Origin: Prevotella sp. | GTDB lineage: Bacteria > Bacteroidota > Bacteroidia > Bacteroidales > Bacteroidaceae | Assembly: GCA_017449675.1 (NCBI GenBank) | Contig: JAFTFG010000019.1 | Span: forward strand, 1-34,052 | DNA: 34,052 nucleotides | Direction: 5' to 3' | Part shown: positions 1 to 8,831 of the stretch, in pieces | How the letters are laid out: the number at the start of each line of letters is the position of its first letter | Position numbering within the stretch: position 1 is the stretch's first letter | Translations under genes and position numbers: made by a program | The notes under the pieces: model-generated | The model's database searches: none | Told to the model about the DNA's origin: nothing | The model's input: only the letters and a program-made list of their open reading frames with translations

Positions 1-3000
1 ACTTCACACTGAAGACTCAGAAGTCGAAGACCATCGTCATCTCGTACATCGGTATGGTGACGCAAGAAGTAACGGCCGGTGAAGGACTCAACGTGGTTTT
101 GCAGGACGACAACGCTGCCCTTGAGGAAGTCGTAGTCGTGGGTTATACCAGCAAGGCACGTAAGGACCTGACCGGTTCTGTTGGATCTATCAGCGGTGCC
201 AAACTGGCCATCGTGCCTGTTTCATCTGCTGCTGAGGCCCTGCAGGGTAAAATCGCCGGTGTGCAGATTACCACAACCGACGGTCAGCCCGGTGCCGACA
301 TCAACATCCGTGTTCGTGGTGCAACGTCTGTGACCCAGTCTAACGAGCCTCTGTACATCGTCGATGGTTTCCAGGTGGCTAACATCAACGATATTCCTCC
401 AACGGATATCGCCTCTATCGACGTACTGAAGGATGCCTCCCTGACCGCCATCTACGGTGCCAAGGGTGGTAACGGTGTTGTTATTGTTACGACCAAGTCT
501 GCCCAGGCAGGTAAGGTACAGGTAACGTTCAACAGCCGTCTGAGCGTTTCCTCTCTGACCCGCTCTTTGGACCTGATGAATACCAAGCAGTTTGTAGACT
601 TCCATTATGACCGTGCTGCCGCTAACGGTACCCGCTCATCATGGGCTAAGGCTTTCCGTGGAAACTTTGGTAACCCCTTGGATAATGCCTTGTATTCAAA
701 CTACGAAAGCCGTGACTGGCAGGATGAGGTATTGGGTAACAAGCCTATGAGTTACATGGCTAACGTCACCATCGGTGGTGGTAACGAGTCTACCAAGTTC
801 AACCTCTCTTTGACTCAGTCAGAGGATAAGGGTATCATCCTGGGCTCAGGTGTACGCCGTACCAACGTGAACCTCAAGTTAAACACCAAGATCACCAAGA
901 ACCTCGAACTGACCTACAACCCCAAACTGACTTATCGTCGTGACGAGGGTGCCGGTGGTGCCAACATCGGTTCCGGCGGTCTGGTAAACCGTGTGCTCCA
1001 ATATCAGCCCACCGCAGGTCTTCGTGACTGGGGTTCCTATCAGGAGATGGAAAGTGAGGCCGATGCTGAACTGTTCAATCTGACCAACCCTGTGGCTGAT
1101 ATTCAGACCAACATCCAGAAGAAGCATAGTTATACACTCAGTCAGCAATTCGCTCTGAAGTGGACTCCCATCAAGGGCCTCGTGCTCCGTTCTGAGGGTA
1201 ACTACAACATTTCTTTCCGCGATACAGAACGTTTCTGGGGTTATCTGACCACTACCGGTCAGAGTGCCGTACACCAGCAACGCCCTGTGGCTGCACTGAC
1301 CAAGCGCACTACCGAGTCATATACCTGGACCAACACAGCCAGTTATGATATGACCCTGAAAGAAAAGCACAACCTCTCTTTCTTGCTCGGTCAGGAAATC
1401 TACCATACCAAGTATAAGGAGAACAAGCAGACCGCTCACCTCTTCGACCAGCATATTGACGCCATGACAGCGCTTGACAATATGGCACTCGGACAGCCTT
1501 ATGCACCAGACACTTATACCATGGTATCAACACCTAACCGCACCGCCTCGTTCTTCGGACAGGCCTCTTATAACTACCAGCACAAATACTTGCTCTCCGC
1601 AACACTCCGTGCCGACGGTTCCACCAAGTTCGCTCAGGGTAAACAGTGGGGTTGGTTCCCCTCTGTATCCGGTGCCTGGGTTATCAGCCAGGAGAAGTTC
1701 ATGAAGGACATCAAGTGGATCGACCAGTTGAAGATCCGTGCCGCATTCGGTCTCGCCGGTAACAACAACATCAACGACGACATGTGGCGTTACCTCTATT
1801 CAACGAATAGTTCCGGTGGTCCTAACCTTGGCAACAACGTATCAGAGTACGGTGCATTGTACTATGGAACCCCAAGTAACTATCCTAATACGGAGATTAA
1901 ATGGGAGACTACCATCACCCGCAACCTTGCTGCTGATATCTCTCTCTTCGGCGGTCGTCTGACCATCACTCCTGAAATCTATTGGAACACCACCCGTGAC
2001 CTGCTCTATTCATCTACGATTCCCGGTGTTACCGGTTATACCCGTCAGATGCAGAACATCGGTAAGGTGCAGAACAACGGTTGGGAGTTGACCATCAACG
2101 GTGACATCCTCCGTGGTAAGGACTATGTATTGAGCGCTAACTTCACCCTCGGTCACAACAAGATGACCATCAAACAACTGAATGCAACCGATAAGATTCT
2201 GTATGAGACTGCCGGTGCCTGGAAGTCTTCTGACGAGCAGGACTACATGCTGGAAGTCGGTGGCGAACTGGGTCTGATGTACGGTTATGTGTATGACGGT
2301 CTGTACACTTGGGACGAGTTCACCTACCCCGCCTCTACCAACTATTTGGCAACACCATTAGAGAAAGGTATCATCGGTGGTAACAATGACCGTGTCAACG
2401 GTATCATCATTGGCGGTACAATTACTGACGGTTACGAGGGTAACAGCGGTAACGGCGTTCTTAGTTCTACAAACTCAGGCTACTCTACACTCCCTGGTAA
2501 GATCAAGTTCAAGGATCTGAACGGTGACGGACAGATTAACGAGCAGGATAAGACTGTCATCGGCCGCACCACTCCAAAGTGGCAGGGCGGTTTTGGTCTG
2601 AGCGGACAGTGGAAGGACTTCGACTTCACAGCCAACTTCACATACATGCTCGACTTCGACGTTTACAATGCTACCGCATATGCTCTGTCTAGCAGTTCTG
2701 GCAGCCAGAACACCTTCTACAATGCCTACTCTAAATTTGCCGGTCCACGTTGGCGTTATACAGACCCCGTCACAGGTGAGTGTATCTATAAGTCATATTA
2801 TCTGGACGGACAGATGGATGCCAGCGGTAATGTGATGCGTCAGCCCCAGATATACCAAGAACTGAATGCAAACGCTACACTATGGAACCCCGCAGACGTT
2901 GTGAACAATGTCATGAACTCCTACTTTGTAGAGGATGGCTCATTCCTGCGTTGCTCTGACGTGACCATCGGCTATACCCTTCCGAAGAGCATCACGAAGA

Positions 3001-3176
3001 AACTGCTGATCAACAAGATTCGTGCTTACGTATCTATATCCAACCTCTTTATCCTGACCAAGTACTCAGGTTACGATCCTGAAGTTGACGTACAGTCCGG
3101 TCTGACTCCTTCTATGGACTACAACCGTTATCCGCGTGCTCGTACGTTCTCCTTTGGTCTCAACGTAACATTCTAA
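1..3176 (+). CDS. SusC-like TonB-dependent outer-membrane transporter, copy 1 (5' truncated by window)
   Basis: This is the outer-membrane barrel that imports oligosaccharides together with its SusD partner, powered by TonB. The reading frame is open from base 3, so the true start lies upstream. Compared with the complete copy at 8956, only the signal peptide and about the first 60 residues are missing. What remains begins in the carboxypeptidase-like regulatory domain, then shows the LEEVVVVGY segment, a plug with the PLYIVDGFQV and IDVLKDASLTAIYGAKGGNG motifs, a long beta-barrel with a Ca-binding-like DLNGDGQI motif, and a C-terminal phenylalanine typical of outer-membrane barrels. susD follows after 29 nt. 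Bases 1-139 are identical to 9146-9284. Its loops differ from copy 2, so glycan preference may differ (inference). The family call is secure; the substrate is not shown by the sequence. Confidence 0.95.
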   Translation, partial: FTLKTQKSKTIVISYIGMVTQEVTAGEGLNVVLQDDNAALEEVVVVGYTSKARKDLTGSVGSISGAKLAIVPVSSAAEALQGKIAGVQITTTDGQPGADINIRVRGATSVTQSNEPLYIVDGFQVANINDIPPTDIASIDVLKDASLTAIYGAKGGNGVVIVTTKSAQAGKVQVTFNSRLSVSSLTRSLDLMNTKQFVDFHYDRAAANGTRSSWAKAFRGNFGNPLDNALYSNYESRDWQDEVLGNKPMSYMANVTIGGGNESTKFNLSLTQSEDKGIILGSGVRRTNVNLKLNTKITKNLELTYNPKLTYRRDEGAGGANIGSGGLVNRVLQYQPTAGLRDWGSYQEMESEADAELFNLTNPVADIQTNIQKKHSYTLSQQFALKWTPIKGLVLRSEGNYNISFRDTERFWGYLTTTGQSAVHQQRPVAALTKRTTESYTWTNTASYDMTLKEKHNLSFLLGQEIYHTKYKENKQTAHLFDQHIDAMTALDNMALGQPYAPDTYTMVSTPNRTASFFGQASYNYQHKYLLSATLRADGSTKFAQGKQWGWFPSVSGAWVISQEKFMKDIKWIDQLKIRAAFGLAGNNNINDDMWRYLYSTNSSGGPNLGNNVSEYGALYYGTPSNYPNTEIKWETTITRNLAADISLFGGRLTITPEIYWNTTRDLLYSSTIPGVTGYTRQMQNIGKVQNNGWELTINGDILRGKDYVLSANFTLGHNKMTIKQLNATDKILYETAGAWKSSDEQDYMLEVGGELGLMYGYVYDGLYTWDEFTYPASTNYLATPLEKGIIGGNNDRVNGIIIGGTITDGYEGNSGNGVLSSTNSGYSTLPGKIKFKDLNGDGQINEQDKTVIGRTTPKWQGGFGLSGQWKDFDFTANFTYMLDFDVYNATAYALSSSSGSQNTFYNAYSKFAGPRWRYTDPVTGECIYKSYYLDGQMDASGNVMRQPQIYQELNANATLWNPADVVNNVMNSYFVEDGSFLRCSDVTIGYTLPKSITKKLLINKIRAYVSISNLFILTKYSGYDPEVDVQSGLTPSMDYNRYPRARTFSFGLNVTF

Positions 3177-3205
3177 CCAGTACAACTTAAAGAAACTGAA
3201 ACAAT

Positions 3206-5380
3206 ATGAAAATCAATAAGATATTTATCGGTGGAATGGCCTTACTGGCACTTTCTTCCTGTAATGACTACCTCGATGTAGAGCCTGCTACCAATGCCGC
3301 TACAATGGAGTTGGTCTACGGAACAGAGTCAGAGGTCGACAAAGCACTGAATGGTGTCTATGCCAAGATTTTGACGGATGGCACGTTCGGCAGACAACTG
3401 TATGAGACATTCCAGTTGAACAGTGACGTTGACTTCAATGCGAACTCTAATGAGACAGCACAAGGCAACCAGCCCCGTCGCTTTGACGTGCGCTCGGATG
3501 CCAGCAACGTGGAGAGCCTCTGGAACAACCTGTATGCTGGTGTTGAGGCTGCCAATGAGTTCATCTACAACTTGAAGAACAGCGACATCTATGCTGAGAA
3601 TGCTGAAATCACAGCCATCCCGCAAACTGACGGTAGTATTGAAGAGATCACTACACCTGAGGTGACCAACCTGACCCAGATGATGGGTGAGGCCAAGGTG
3701 ATTCGTGCTATGTTCTATCATGAGTTACTATGGTACTTCGGAGATGTTCCCTTTACACTGGAGCCTACCAGTGCTACCAATGAATTCACACCGGCTGTCG
3801 CTAAGCGTCAGGTCATCAGCGATGCCCTGATCAAGGACCTGCAGGAGGCTGCAGAATTCATGAAATCTGACAAACAACTCAGTGAGGCTCCCAAGCGCAT
3901 TTCACAGGAAGCCGCCTACGCCATGATTGCCCGTCTGGCTCTCCAGGCCGGTGGCTACTCTCTGAACCACAATGAGGGCGACGTAAGCAGTTATGAGATG
4001 ACACGTCCGAGCAACTATAAGCAATACTACCAGATTGCCTATGACTATGCCAAGAAGGTAAAGGATGCTGGAGGACATAACCTAACCAACAGTTACCGTG
4101 ATGTCTTCGTCAACGAATGTAACTATACGAATGTACCTGGTGACGATCCTATCTTCGAGATTCCTTTCGTAGCCGGTTCTACCAGTTGCTGGGGTTACTA
4201 TCAGGGACCGACTAACAGCGTGAATATTGATGATCCTAACTATAGCAACTCTAACTGGGGTGCTACCAGCGGTAGCGTACGCACCACTTATTTCTATCGC
4301 TATAGTTTCGATGAGAAAGACCAGCGCCGTGATTACATCAGTGGATTCTGGTATTATGCAAATACAGGTCTGCCCACGATGCGTATGGATTATGCCATGC
4401 ACAACAACAAATGGTCGAAGTTATGGAGCAGGACCGGTTTGGGTTCCAACACCACCAGCGCTACTGGTATCAACTTCGCCTACATCCGCTATGCTGACGT
4501 ACTGCTGATGCTGGCTGAGGCAGACAATGAGTTGAACGATGGTCCGACGGATGTCGGTGAGGACGCATTGAAGATTGTTCGCCGCCGCGCCTTTAAGTCA
4601 GAAGACCATGCTGACAAGGTGGAGACCTATGTGACCAATGCCGCCGCCTCTAAGGAGAAATTCCTGAAGGCCGTGCTTGACGAGCGTAAATGGGAGTTCG
4701 CCGGTGAGAATATGCGCTGGAAGGATCTTGTACGTAACAATATGTATGGTGAGAAACTGTTCTTCACCTTCCTAGATTACTACACAATCGCAGAGAGCCA
4801 TGGCGGTGGTCCGACCTACGGTGACTTGGTGAACCAGTACGACTTCAATGGTGAGAAGGATCTTCCGACACTCTGCCCTGCTGAAATCGTCTCAGCATAC
4901 GTAGAGAACTATAATGATCCGAACTTCCCCAACCAGTCGCTCTTCATGTTCTATATCATGAACCCCTACGGTGAGTCTACCGCTACCAGCAATACCAAGC
5001 CTGCTCAGTGGTTTATCAACGAAGGACTGGATGATAAATACAAAGTCGTTTCTTCCGAATACATTACTGCCGGTACGGAGTTCAAGGCTACCGACCTCCA
5101 GTGGGTAAAGACGACCATGAACTGGGCTAACGACGACGGTACGCTGAAGAATCAGGTTTATTACTCTCTCTACGGCTATATCCGTGGTGATGAGTTCAAT
5201 AACATCAAGGTGGTAAGTAACAATGGCTCGGTTACTAACTTCTATGTAAATCCGGACAACACACAGGCTGCTATTGATGATAACATCAGTCGTCTGCCTG
5301 CCGTTCGCTACATCTTACCTTATCCACAGGAAGCCATAGCACGGTCGGCCGGTGCCTACAAGAATTACTATGGATATTAA
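3206..5380 (+). CDS. SusD/RagB-like glycan-binding lipoprotein, copy 1
   Basis: This is the surface lipoprotein that caps the SusC barrel and binds glycan. The start ATG is followed by a lipoprotein signal with Cys19 (LALSSC) and the NDYLDVEP sequence usual in SusD proteins. The 724-residue length is at the upper end for the family. SusD hallmarks include NLTQMMGEAKVIRAMFYHELL near residue 155, AYAMIARLALQAGGYSLNH near 240, YIRYADVLLMLAEADNELN near 425, the ERKWEFAGENMRWKDLVRNN segment near 495, and a C-terminal LPAVRYILPYPQEAIARS. It lies 29 nt after susC and 28 nt before the next gene, so it is co-transcribed. The first 30 bases are identical to copy 2 at 12327, while the C-terminal third diverges. 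The substrate is inferred only from neighbouring pectinases. Confidence 0.95.
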   Translation: MKINKIFIGGMALLALSSCNDYLDVEPATNAATMELVYGTESEVDKALNGVYAKILTDGTFGRQLYETFQLNSDVDFNANSNETAQGNQPRRFDVRSDASNVESLWNNLYAGVEAANEFIYNLKNSDIYAENAEITAIPQTDGSIEEITTPEVTNLTQMMGEAKVIRAMFYHELLWYFGDVPFTLEPTSATNEFTPAVAKRQVISDALIKDLQEAAEFMKSDKQLSEAPKRISQEAAYAMIARLALQAGGYSLNHNEGDVSSYEMTRPSNYKQYYQIAYDYAKKVKDAGGHNLTNSYRDVFVNECNYTNVPGDDPIFEIPFVAGSTSCWGYYQGPTNSVNIDDPNYSNSNWGATSGSVRTTYFYRYSFDEKDQRRDYISGFWYYANTGLPTMRMDYAMHNNKWSKLWSRTGLGSNTTSATGINFAYIRYADVLLMLAEADNELNDGPTDVGEDALKIVRRRAFKSEDHADKVETYVTNAAASKEKFLKAVLDERKWEFAGENMRWKDLVRNNMYGEKLFFTFLDYYTIAESHGGGPTYGDLVNQYDFNGEKDLPTLCPAEIVSAYVENYNDPNFPNQSLFMFYIMNPYGESTATSNTKPAQWFINEGLDDKYKVVSSEYITAGTEFKATDLQWVKTTMNWANDDGTLKNQVYYSLYGYIRGDEFNNIKVVSNNGSVTNFYVNPDNTQAAIDDNISRLPAVRYILPYPQEAIARSAGAYKNYYGY

Positions 5381-5408
5381 TCTATAACAAACAAGAAAGT
5401 TACAAAAT

Positions 5409-7778
5409 ATGAAAAAGATATTATTATACTCACTCATGCTGATGAGTTCGCTGTCTTTCTGGTCTTGTAAGGATGACGACGACAACACAGGAGGAGGAGA
5501 AGTTTCAGATCGCTTGCCGCGACCGATGCTTATTTGCGACAACAACACGGGTAAAGGAGACTCCAATCCTTACAACTGTGCGATTGTCAATATCAATAGT
5601 GCCAGTTTGTACTGGTATACTGTAGACGGGGCTACTGCCTATGAATTGAAATGGGCCGTACAGAACTATGTTGCCAATGGTGAGGACGCATGGCTGGAGG
5701 CTGAGCAGAACCTGAACAAGAAGTCTCTGGAGGGTCATATTGTGATCACCGATCCCGCACAATACCATATTGTATTGGAGCACCTGCAGTACCAGACAGA
5801 CCTGCGTTTTGCCATCCGTGCCCTGAACTCGTTCGACAAAACCGGTTATTCGCTGTACCAAAATGAAGCAGGCGTTTACGATATCCTGAACTCAGGAGAT
5901 GCTTCTTGGAAGAACGATCCCAAGAACTCGCTTTGGTATGGTTATGGTAATGGTCGCCAATGGGCCGACTATCTTGGATTGCAGACGGGCTCACGTTATT
6001 CCAGCCCCCGTGTATTCCAGATATCAGACCGTCAGGACGAGCAGATGCGTATCAACCTGAATCGTGTCATCAATCCCGCAGACTATACCGCCGATCAGTT
6101 GGCTGACTTCTATGCACACTTTAACTTCCTCGATGAAGAGAAGACCATTGTCAAGGTTGACTATCTGACATTCACGGCATCATTCTCTACACCTGATGCT
6201 ACAGAGAACAGTTCTTTCATCCGCTATGACATTACGGATGCAGACTGGGAGCGTGGTTACATCATCGTCGACGGACTGTCAAAGAACTCTGTATATGATA
6301 TCAAGGTATGGGATGTCAGCATCCCTTACGAGGCTGATGCTTGGATTACCTCTGACCAGAAGCGTACGACAGGTCCCGCAGGTGCTCCTATCCTGATTAA
6401 GCACGTTCCTAACCTGACTGATACTGCCACAGTTTCCGGTACAGACTATATCGAGGATATCTCTCAATATCAGTCTATGAAACTGGATCAGATCATCAGA
6501 AACTACTATTCGGATATCACTTTAGCAGAGAATCAGGTGTTCTATCTGGAAGGTGGCAAAGCCTATCACTTCACCGACAACCCAGACCTCTACAAAGGCT
6601 TCACCCTGCGTACTAATCCTGATGATGTCGCTCAAGGCAAACGCGCAAAACTGTACATGAGTGGTATACAACGTGCCGCAGGCAATCCGAAGACTTGTAA
6701 CTTCATGCTGGGTCGTCAACCGGCCAGTGGTGAGGATCCCACCATTCTGATGGATATCGACTCTATCCGCTTTATGGACCTTGACATTGAGGTTCCTCTG
6801 GCAAGAAATGTCGGTGACGGTTCCGCAGACGGTAACTACTTCATGAATATGTACTCTAATGGTATGGGTATCAACGTGACCCTGCTAGAATGGAACAACT
6901 GTTCTTTCCAAGGCCTCATTCGCGGATTCTTCCGTACCCAGGGTTCCAACGACTTCTTCTGCAAGGAGATGAAAATGATCGATTGTGAGTTCTACAACTG
7001 TGGCTACTATAATGCCAACGGTGGTGACTATGCATATCTCTATGTCGATCACGGCAGCAAGCCCAAATCAAATCTTTGCGAAAAAATAGAGATCAGCGGA
7101 AATGTCTTCTATAACAACCCCAAGCGAGCCCTGTTGAATGACGCTAACAGAAATATCACATGGGCTGAGAATATCCGTTGGAACATTGACGTACACCACA
7201 ACACGTTCGTCAACTTCAACACCAATGCGAACAACGACCAGAATGCGATATTCTACTTATCAACGTATCCTGCCGGTTCAACTATCGGTTTCCATGATAA
7301 TGTCTATATCCTGACCAAGGATGTCAATGACGCAAACCGCAGTTTGGCAACACGTGGTTTCTATACCAACCGTTGTCAAGGCGGTGATGGAAGTGGTAAG
7401 TGTACGTTCAATATCTATAACAACTGGACGACAGACGACTCACACGTATGGACTAACGGTGTTCTGTTTGCTTCCCGTGCTATTGATGCCACATCCAATG
7501 CTCCCGGTGCATTCTACAACAGTTGGGGTGAGTTGGCTCCTACCTACTTCCCTTATGGCAAGGAGGAACTGGCTGTCAAAGTGGATAAGAGCCTGAAGGC
7601 AACCGACCTGATGGTCAGCCCGAATCCGAAGTATATGATGGGGGCTACTGCTACACATAACGACTATCATACCGATAATGGCATAGAAGGCCTGTACTAT
7701 CAGCAGACAAGCACTGTCTTGAACTCTGAAATCTACAATAGTGGTGCAGGTGCTCCAAAACTGCGTAATGGTAAGTAA
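5409..7778 (+). CDS. Surface lipoprotein with Fn3-like N-terminus and beta-helix (DUF4957/DUF5123-like) C-terminus, copy 1
   Basis: The 789-residue protein has a lipoprotein signal with Cys20 followed by KDDDD, which fits the Bacteroidetes surface lipoprotein export signal. Residues about 30-150 look like an Fn3 fold (SASLYWYTVDGATAYELKW, then LRFAIRALNSFDKTGYSLY), and a second Fn3-like stretch covers about 190-330. From about 350 to 700 the sequence has the short beta-strand and Asn/Asp-turn pattern of a right-handed beta-helix, for example ISGNVFYNNP, HHNTFVNF and FHDNVYIL. I recall DUF4957/DUF5123 proteins beside SusD in pectin loci; the assignment is from memory. The position after susD suggests a surface glycan-binding protein. 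I see no clear lyase catalytic motif, so binding is favoured over cleavage (inference). A close paralogue lies at 14495. Confidence 0.8.
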   Translation: MKKILLYSLMLMSSLSFWSCKDDDDNTGGGEVSDRLPRPMLICDNNTGKGDSNPYNCAIVNINSASLYWYTVDGATAYELKWAVQNYVANGEDAWLEAEQNLNKKSLEGHIVITDPAQYHIVLEHLQYQTDLRFAIRALNSFDKTGYSLYQNEAGVYDILNSGDASWKNDPKNSLWYGYGNGRQWADYLGLQTGSRYSSPRVFQISDRQDEQMRINLNRVINPADYTADQLADFYAHFNFLDEEKTIVKVDYLTFTASFSTPDATENSSFIRYDITDADWERGYIIVDGLSKNSVYDIKVWDVSIPYEADAWITSDQKRTTGPAGAPILIKHVPNLTDTATVSGTDYIEDISQYQSMKLDQIIRNYYSDITLAENQVFYLEGGKAYHFTDNPDLYKGFTLRTNPDDVAQGKRAKLYMSGIQRAAGNPKTCNFMLGRQPASGEDPTILMDIDSIRFMDLDIEVPLARNVGDGSADGNYFMNMYSNGMGINVTLLEWNNCSFQGLIRGFFRTQGSNDFFCKEMKMIDCEFYNCGYYNANGGDYAYLYVDHGSKPKSNLCEKIEISGNVFYNNPKRALLNDANRNITWAENIRWNIDVHHNTFVNFNTNANNDQNAIFYLSTYPAGSTIGFHDNVYILTKDVNDANRSLATRGFYTNRCQGGDGSGKCTFNIYNNWTTDDSHVWTNGVLFASRAIDATSNAPGAFYNSWGELAPTYFPYGKEELAVKVDKSLKATDLMVSPNPKYMMGATATHNDYHTDNGIEGLYYQQTSTVLNSEIYNSGAGAPKLRNGK

Positions 7779-7801
7779 TAACAATTAAAAAGAGAAGAAC
7801 T

Positions 7802-8278
7802 ATGAAGATATTTAAATTTGCTACCGTGTTGCTCGCCATGATGGCGATGACTGCAACATTCAGCAGTTGCTCAAAAGATGTTGACGAGCGCGTGGCTGAT
7901 GAATTGGAGGCAAAGCAGAACTTCTGGATGGAAGTCACGCTGAGCAATCCCGGCAGTCTGAACGCTGCGGCACAGTCTAAGTTCATTGAGTTATTCAACC
8001 TGAAAATCTATAATGTTGAGAACAAACTCGACGAACTGATCTGCAACCCGCTGTATTGCACTCAGGATTATGCTACTAATAACTGGAACAGATTGTTGAA
8101 TCTGCCTGATGAAGACAACAACATCATCCAGGATGTCATGAAGCCCGTTGCCAAAATCCAGGGGGTACGTGATTTTGAGGTAACAGTAACTTTCTCCAAG
8201 GATGAGAAACAGACCATTCTTGGCACAAAAGTATACAGAGCCGCAGAAGTCATCTCTGCTGCCGACTTACTTGATTAG
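7802..8278 (+). CDS. Small lipoprotein of unknown function, copy 1 (fourth gene of the block)
   Basis: I do not recognise the family. The 158-residue protein has a lipoprotein signal with Cys23 (TFSSC) followed by SKDVDE, so it is probably exported and acylated. The body carries a WMEVTLSNPGSL motif and a C-terminal half with DYATNNWNRLLNL and RDFEVTVTFSKDEKQTILGT. The protein at 16874 is clearly related and has the same N-terminal pattern with Cys23, but carries an extra stretch of about 25-30 residues after the SNPG motif. The gene begins 23 nt after the beta-helix lipoprotein gene and ends 28 nt before a strong terminator, so it closes the operon. Its conservation as the last gene in both blocks suggests a role in the same surface complex (inference). 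Confidence 0.75.
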   Translation: MKIFKFATVLLAMMAMTATFSSCSKDVDERVADELEAKQNFWMEVTLSNPGSLNAAAQSKFIELFNLKIYNVENKLDELICNPLYCTQDYATNNWNRLLNLPDEDNNIIQDVMKPVAKIQGVRDFEVTVTFSKDEKQTILGTKVYRAAEVISAADLLD

Positions 8279-8306
8279 TCAGCAAAAGTAATTCTATAAT
8301 AACCAG

Positions 8307-8340
8307 CAAGGGCGGACCGAAATAGTCCGCCCTTGTTTTT
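8307..8340 (+). terminator. Rho-independent terminator of PUL block 1
   Basis: A perfect 11-bp stem (8307-8317 with 8325-8335) around the 7-nt loop CGAAATA is followed directly by TTTTT. It lies 28 nt after the stop of the small lipoprotein gene and ends the first block. Confidence 0.93.
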
Positions 8341-8351
8341 AGGCATATCAA

Positions 8352-8393
8352 GAAAAAAAACAGACGGGTGGGCACTGGGAATGTCCACCCGTC
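8352..8393 (-). terminator. Rho-independent terminator of the reverse-strand HTH gene
   Basis: Read on the reverse strand, the arms 8382-8393 and 8363-8374 form a stem of about 12 bp with one G-U pair, followed by TG and a run of eight T. It sits just past the stop of the HTH gene (8415) and faces the block 1 terminator, giving a back-to-back pair. Confidence 0.85.
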
Positions 8394-8414
8394 TTCTATT
8401 CATCCTGTCTCAAC

Positions 8415-8666
8415 TTATTTCTTCACAATTGCAGGGAGGTCATAAGGTGACAATTCTGCATGGAGCGCATGAAGTTCTTCCGACAATTCCAGGAAGAAAT
8501 CATGACCAAGGATAGACGACACCTTATATAATAGTTCTACGTTCACATCCTTCCGCTTGAAGACATCATAAATATTTGTCCGCTCACAAGGAATTTTTGT
8601 AGCCAACCAACTGGCAGAACGCCCTTGATCGTCTAAAACCTCCTTAATTCGTTTACCCACATGCAT
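8415..8666 (-). CDS. Small XRE-like helix-turn-helix protein
   Basis: The 83-residue protein begins MHVGKRIKEVLDDQGRSASW and looks like a stand-alone helix-turn-helix of the lambda-repressor type. Helices cover about residues 3-14, 17-25, the recognition-helix region around ERTNIYDVFKRKD (28-40), and VELLYKVSSILGHDFF (42-58), followed by a short acidic tail. It has no signal peptide or effector domain. It is transcribed alone, against the PUL genes, between two PUL copies and has its own terminator. Its upstream region is shared with the promoter of the second block, so local regulation is possible. Similar small proteins are common in Bacteroidales and not limited to PULs, as far as I recall. 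DNA binding is inferred from the fold pattern. Confidence 0.8.
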   Translation of the reverse strand: MHVGKRIKEVLDDQGRSASWLATKIPCERTNIYDVFKRKDVNVELLYKVSSILGHDFFLELSEELHALHAELSPYDLPAIVKK

Positions 8667-8691
8667 ATTTTTGAAACTTTACTTCCTATTT

Positions 8692-8716
8692 GTCCACCTC
8701 TGAATGGGAGGTGGAC
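8692..8716. other. Perfect 9-bp hairpin in the intergenic region
   Basis: GTCCACCTC (8692-8700) pairs with GAGGTGGAC (8708-8716) around TGAATGG. On the forward strand TTTTT follows, so it could be a second forward terminator. On the reverse strand it would lie in the leader of the HTH gene, 26 nt before its start codon. Its loop-spanning core is repeated inverted at 8843-8859. Confidence 0.7.
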
Positions 8717-8757
8717 TTTTTCAGGAAAAAAGGGCGTTTTAAGGCATTTTTTTAGTC

Positions 8758-8771
8758 CGTAAACGTTTACG
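8758..8771. promoter_or_regulatory. 14-bp perfect palindrome, operator candidate
   Basis: CGTAAACGTTTACG is its own reverse complement. The central AAACGTTT with symmetric flanks resembles operators of LacI-family regulators. It sits 21 nt upstream of the -33 TTTG of the block 2 promoter, centred about 67 nt before the probable transcription start, a position that suits an activator. No LacI-family gene lies in this window. Confidence 0.6.
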
Positions 8772-8792
8772 AAATAAAAAGTTCATGAAATA

Positions 8793-8825
8793 TTTGCGAA
8801 ATTCATTAATTTTTTCTAATTTTGC
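8793..8825 (+). promoter_or_regulatory. Promoter of PUL block 2
   Basis: TTTG at 8793-8796 and TAATTTTGC at 8817-8825 match the Bacteroidetes -33/-7 consensus (TAnnTTTGC) with 20 nt between them. The predicted start is near 8832, which gives a leader of about 124 nt before susC. Confidence 0.8.
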
Positions 8826-8831
8826 AACGAT

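Noticed and set aside
8333-8515. Small forward frame between the two PUL blocks
   Set aside because: It starts in the T run of a terminator and runs over the opposite terminator and HTH gene; no supporting signal.
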